DNA from: Marinobacter mangrovi
Lineage (GTDB): Bacteria; Pseudomonadota; Gammaproteobacteria; Pseudomonadales; Oleiphilaceae
Direction of reading: 5' to 3'
Assembly (NCBI RefSeq): GCF_016798325.1
Contig: NZ_JAERVO010000005.1
Location: forward strand, 1 to 64,000
DNA: 64,000 nucleotides
The first letter of the stretch is position 1. Each line of letters opens with the position of its first letter. This document shows positions 62,860 to 64,000 of this stretch, in pieces. The notes beneath the pieces were generated by a model that saw only the letters and a program-made list of their open reading frames with translations, ran no database searches and had not been told where the DNA came from. Made by a program: the position numbers and the translations under genes.

Positions 62860-64000
62860 ATGGGTGAAAGAACTTCTTACAAAAATAGGCAGATAAAAAC
62901 AGCCAAACGAATAAAAGCAAAACGGATCAAGTCTAAAGCCAAATTGGCGCGTGCGGCAGGGTTTAGCGGGGATAAGTTTAACGGTGCTAGCTCGGATAAA
63001 TCCAAAACGATAGAAGAACAACAATCAACTAGAGGACCAAGAATGCGAATCGAGAAGGTCAGAGTCGAGGGATTTCGACTTCTGCAGGATGTCGAGATCA
63101 TGCTGGAAAGTAAATCCACAGTAATCGTGGGGCGTAACAACAGCGGAAAAACATCATTCACTGATATATTTAATCGTTTCATCGGAGAATCTGGAGCACG
63201 GTTTCGCCTAGAAGACTTTTCTGCTTCCCAACGTGAGCGGTTTTACACGGCGAAGATAATGCGAGAGCAGGGAAAAAAGCCAGAGGATGTACTTGCTGAG
63301 CTTCCTTCAATCTCCCTCACGCTCACCTTCCGATACGAAAGTAACGATACGACTCTGGGACCTCTTTCGCCTTTCGTAATTGACTTAGATATAGACTCCA
63401 CAACGGCCATTGTGCGCGTCGAGTACAAAGCGATGCTGGAAACGATCCACACTCTGCTTGATATTCCTCTCCCACCTGAAGGCGTTGAGCCTAGAGCATA
63501 TTTCTTCCGCTCGTTGCGTGACACTTTGCCAAAGGCATATAGCAGCCATCTGCAGGCAATTGACCCCACTGACAATACCAATCGACGTAATTTTGAGAGC
63601 ACAGTCGGGCTTGCAAACTTGCTGCAATGCAATTTTATTCGCGCCCAAAGAAATCTCGACCATGCGCAACATAGCGAAACGGATGTCATTGGAAAATTGC
63701 TTAACGCTCTATTTAAGACCGCTTCTGAGCCAACTGCTGCGACAGCAGATCAGGAACTGGCTAAAGAGCTCAAGGCGTCCGTCGAAAACATTGAGCGAAA
63801 TATTCAAGGCAGTTTCGATGAAATGTTGAAAAAGCTTCTACCAGCGATGGAAACACTAGGTTTTCCGAGCCTTAATGATACCGAGCTTCGGCCTGAGACG
63901 TCCTTAAATGTTGAAACCCTTTTGTCAGATCATACAAAAGTGGTCTACGCCGGAACAGACGGGGTGCATCTGCCAGAAGGCTATAGCGGCCTCGGCACTC
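62860..64000 (+). CDS. OLD-family ATP-dependent endonuclease / AAA ATPase, partial
   Basis: At least 380 residues of an ABC-type ATPase are encoded and the C-terminus lies outside the window. After a 61-residue Lys/Arg-rich extension comes the family start MRIEKVRVEGFRLLQDVEI. Walker A is VGRNNSGKTSF (about 90-100). The LPEGYSGLGT at the window end is the signature loop of OLD nucleases, normally followed by a Walker B and then a TOPRIM nuclease domain. Such proteins (OLD, GajA and relatives) act in antiphage defence. ATG 62860 has AAGG seven bases upstream. ATG 63043 (GAGGACC upstream) is an alternative that would remove the extension. Composition is AT-rich. Confidence 0.8.
   Translation, partial: MGERTSYKNRQIKTAKRIKAKRIKSKAKLARAAGFSGDKFNGASSDKSKTIEEQQSTRGPRMRIEKVRVEGFRLLQDVEIMLESKSTVIVGRNNSGKTSFTDIFNRFIGESGARFRLEDFSASQRERFYTAKIMREQGKKPEDVLAELPSISLTLTFRYESNDTTLGPLSPFVIDLDIDSTTAIVRVEYKAMLETIHTLLDIPLPPEGVEPRAYFFRSLRDTLPKAYSSHLQAIDPTDNTNRRNFESTVGLANLLQCNFIRAQRNLDHAQHSETDVIGKLLNALFKTASEPTAATADQELAKELKASVENIERNIQGSFDEMLKKLLPAMETLGFPSLNDTELRPETSLNVETLLSDHTKVVYAGTDGVHLPEGYSGLGT

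Noticed and set aside
62773-63182. Minus-strand frames over the start of the OLD-type gene
   Set aside because: They are antisense to the Walker A region of the ATPase gene and have no ribosome site.
1-64000. CRISPR array or riboswitch
   Set aside because: No regularly spaced direct repeats and no recognisable riboswitch aptamer were seen on reading the window.

Overview
The window looks like a high-GC gammaproteobacterial chromosome, most likely a marine, Marinobacter-like bacterium. This is inferred from gene content (NhaD antiporter, Mqo, solitary autotransporter barrel, PQQ/quinoprotein alcohol system) and from a tmRNA-type 3' end at the left island border. No rRNA or complete tRNA gene was found.

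Positions 1-6865 are the inner end of an integrated element. It carries a partial phage gene, a Cox-like regulator, a divergent S24 (CI-type) repressor with repeated operators, a DUF262 + HEPN gene pair, a secreted SNase-like nuclease, and a type II restriction-modification pair. That pair joins a NotI-family endonuclease, recognised from its Cys4 and D...ExQ residues, to a C5 cytosine methyltransferase. The element stops at a duplicated tmRNA 3' end (6839-6865) followed by the native terminator.

Positions 7000-29050 are ordinary chromosome: an autotransporter-like barrel, an HD (PhnZ-like) protein, DinB, a VOC protein, a two-gene RND pump, a GH13 alpha-amylase with CBM20, Mqo, NhaD, an acyltransferase, a sulfite dehydrogenase pair (sorAB), MsrA/MsrB, a phosphoesterase, a CarS-like membrane protein and FumC. 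One small gene (9286-9542) is broken by a single-base frameshift. A ~150 bp MITE-like element and a ~65 bp palindromic element each recur elsewhere in the window.

Positions 29177-37233 are a minus-strand PQQ cluster: pqqA-B-C-D-E, a peptidase (PqqH type), an ErcA-like iron alcohol dehydrogenase and an ErcS'-like hybrid kinase. Positions 37415-50498 form a catabolic block: a TctCBA tripartite transporter, a LysR regulator, an alkyl sulfatase, an IclR regulator, a SulP transporter, an acyl-CoA ligase, an acyl-CoA dehydrogenase and a porin. Positions 50666-62202 are the quinoprotein alcohol oxidation system: ExaC aldehyde dehydrogenase, a quinoprotein alcohol dehydrogenase with the D-Y-D residues of lanthanide enzymes, cytochrome c550, three accessory periplasmic proteins, and a four-gene ABC/beta-propeller operon. 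A coherent but inferred pathway is alkyl sulfate -> alcohol -> aldehyde -> acid -> acyl-CoA -> beta-oxidation.

Four promoters of the quinoprotein system share a distal CTACTACCAA-like box exactly 60 bp upstream of a CTAGACTG-like box. The pqqA promoter shares the proximal half. This looks like the binding architecture of one regulator.

From about 62.2 kb the sequence becomes AT-richer and island-like again: two small Cys/His-rich ORFs, then an OLD-family ATPase/nuclease cut by the window end.
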